A stretch of DNA of 5,691 nt from Cyanobacteria bacterium OH_CBB_238 (lineage in GTDB: Bacteria; Cyanobacteriota; Vampirovibrionia; Gastranaerophilales; Gastranaerophilaceae), in contig JAEYQN010000146.1 in the NCBI GenBank assembly GCA_023409995.1, positions 1-5,691 on the forward strand. The letters run 5' to 3'. Position 1 is the stretch's first letter, and each line of letters opens with the position of its first letter. The notes under the pieces were generated by a model. It saw only the letters and a list, made by a program, of their open reading frames with translations. It was not told where the DNA came from and did no database searches. The position numbers and the translations under genes are program-made. This document shows positions 4,938 to 5,691 of the stretch, one piece after another.

Positions 4938-5691
4938 ATGTTTGATTTTTTTAAGAAAAAAAATTCAAATGAAGAACCCAAACAAGATGATAGTAATGCT
5001 TTTTCTTTATCTCTAGAGAGTTTAAAGAAAAAGCTTTCTAATACAACACAGTCCCTTATTAGAAATGTAGTGGATTCTGTTGAAGAAAATGAAGAATTTG
5101 ATGAATTTATTCTTGATGATATGGAAGAACTTTTAATTAAAGCTGACCTTGGTGTTGGCATTTCTACTGAAATAGTTGATAAATTAAGAAAGCAAAACAT
5201 TATAAAACCATCTAGGGTAAAACAATATTTAAAAGATGAGTTTTCAAAAATTATAAGTAAAACCGATGTTTCGCCCATAAGATATGTTGATAATGAACTT
5301 AATATTTATTTTGTTACCGGAGTTAACGGTGCTGGTAAAACAACCTTGATCGGAAAATTGGCTTATAAATTTAAAGTTGAAGGTAAAAAAGTTCTTGTGG
5401 CCGCTGGAGACACCTTTAGGGCAGCTGCAGAAGAGCAGTTGAACATTTGGTCTGAAAGAGCTGGTGCAGATATCTATAGAAAAGATGGAATTGATGCAGC
5501 AGCAGTTGTATATGATGCAATTAAAAAGGCTAAAGCAGAAAATTATAACGTTCTGTTAATCGACACAGCTGGGAGACTTCAGAATAAGCAAAATCTAATG
5601 CAAGAGCTTAGTAAAGTTAAGGCTGTGGTTGACAAATTGGCCCCAGGCGCTTTAAGAGAGAGCATACTTGTTCTTGATGCTAATACAGGAC
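4938..5691 (+). CDS. ftsY: Signal recognition particle receptor FtsY (5' part, runs off the window)
   Basis: This is a membrane-associated SRP GTPase that docks Ffh-ribosome complexes at the Sec translocon. The first 251 codons are present and the gene continues past the right edge. Residues 1-50 form a short charged A region (MFDFFKKKNSNEEPKQDD at the start). The four-helix N domain is at about 50-115, with ELLIKADLGV at 64-73. The G domain begins near 120, with P-loop GVNGAGKTT at 128-136, DTFRAAAEEQL at 158-168 and the G3 motif DTAGR at 209-213. LVLDANTG is at the edge (244-251). The later TKLDGTAKGG motif lies outside. EEQL after DTFRAAA points to FtsY rather than Ffh, which usually has Q in this region (DTFRPAAxxQL). 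The start ATG at 4938 has TAGGAG (4925-4930) seven bases upstream. It is co-transcribed with nusB, an order recalled as typical of cyanobacteria. Confidence 0.95.
   Translation, partial: MFDFFKKKNSNEEPKQDDSNAFSLSLESLKKKLSNTTQSLIRNVVDSVEENEEFDEFILDDMEELLIKADLGVGISTEIVDKLRKQNIIKPSRVKQYLKDEFSKIISKTDVSPIRYVDNELNIYFVTGVNGAGKTTLIGKLAYKFKVEGKKVLVAAGDTFRAAAEEQLNIWSERAGADIYRKDGIDAAAVVYDAIKKAKAENYNVLLIDTAGRLQNKQNLMQELSKVKAVVDKLAPGALRESILVLDANTG

Noticed and set aside
4913..5278. Open frame on the - strand opposite ftsY
   Set aside because: Serine/phenylalanine-rich shadow of the FtsY N-terminal coding region.
1..5691. CRISPR array, insertion sequence or integrase
   Set aside because: No regularly spaced repeats, transposase or recombinase motifs were seen on either strand.

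Overview
The window is AT-rich bacterial DNA. It has two ordinary chromosomal gene blocks, one at each end, and a small accessory islet between them. The best lineage guess is a non-photosynthetic relative of cyanobacteria (Melainabacteria/Vampirovibrionia, Gastranaerophilales type). The reasons are nusB directly followed by ftsY, a NusB much longer than the enterobacterial one, and a cyanobacterial-looking tRNA-Gln with no encoded CCA. This rests on recalled gene order and sequence feel, not on a search.

Left block (1-2028, + strand): the C-terminal tail of an unrecognised protein, then a complete YbaL/KefB-type cation:proton antiporter. The antiporter has a membrane CPA2 domain and a cytosolic TrkA-N nucleotide-binding domain, with its own likely promoter and a good ribosome binding site. 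A structured gene-free stretch (2029-2255) follows. It holds two mutually exclusive hairpins and a strong bidirectional terminator.

Islet (2256-3897, - strand): two genes read leftwards. The first is a MuF-like (phage minor head protein motif) protein with a long helical middle and a C-terminal domain resembling serum-amyloid-A-like tips of bacterial polymorphic toxins. Its apparent N-terminus (ATG at 3897 with a strong GGAG site) is separated from the rest by one in-frame TAA at 3772-3774. It is therefore either a nonsense-interrupted gene or is translated from a weak GTG at 3735. The second gene, 40 nt downstream, encodes a small three-helix membrane protein. Its predicted external tail carries two exact C-x3-G-x2-W-x6-C repeats. 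Together they look like a toxin-like effector and a possible partner or immunity protein; that pairing is inference.

Right block: tRNA-Gln(TTG) on the - strand, with a clear promoter and an intrinsic terminator, is divergent from the nusB-ftsY operon on the + strand. NusB acts in rRNA antitermination and FtsY is the signal recognition particle receptor GTPase, which runs off the end of the window.
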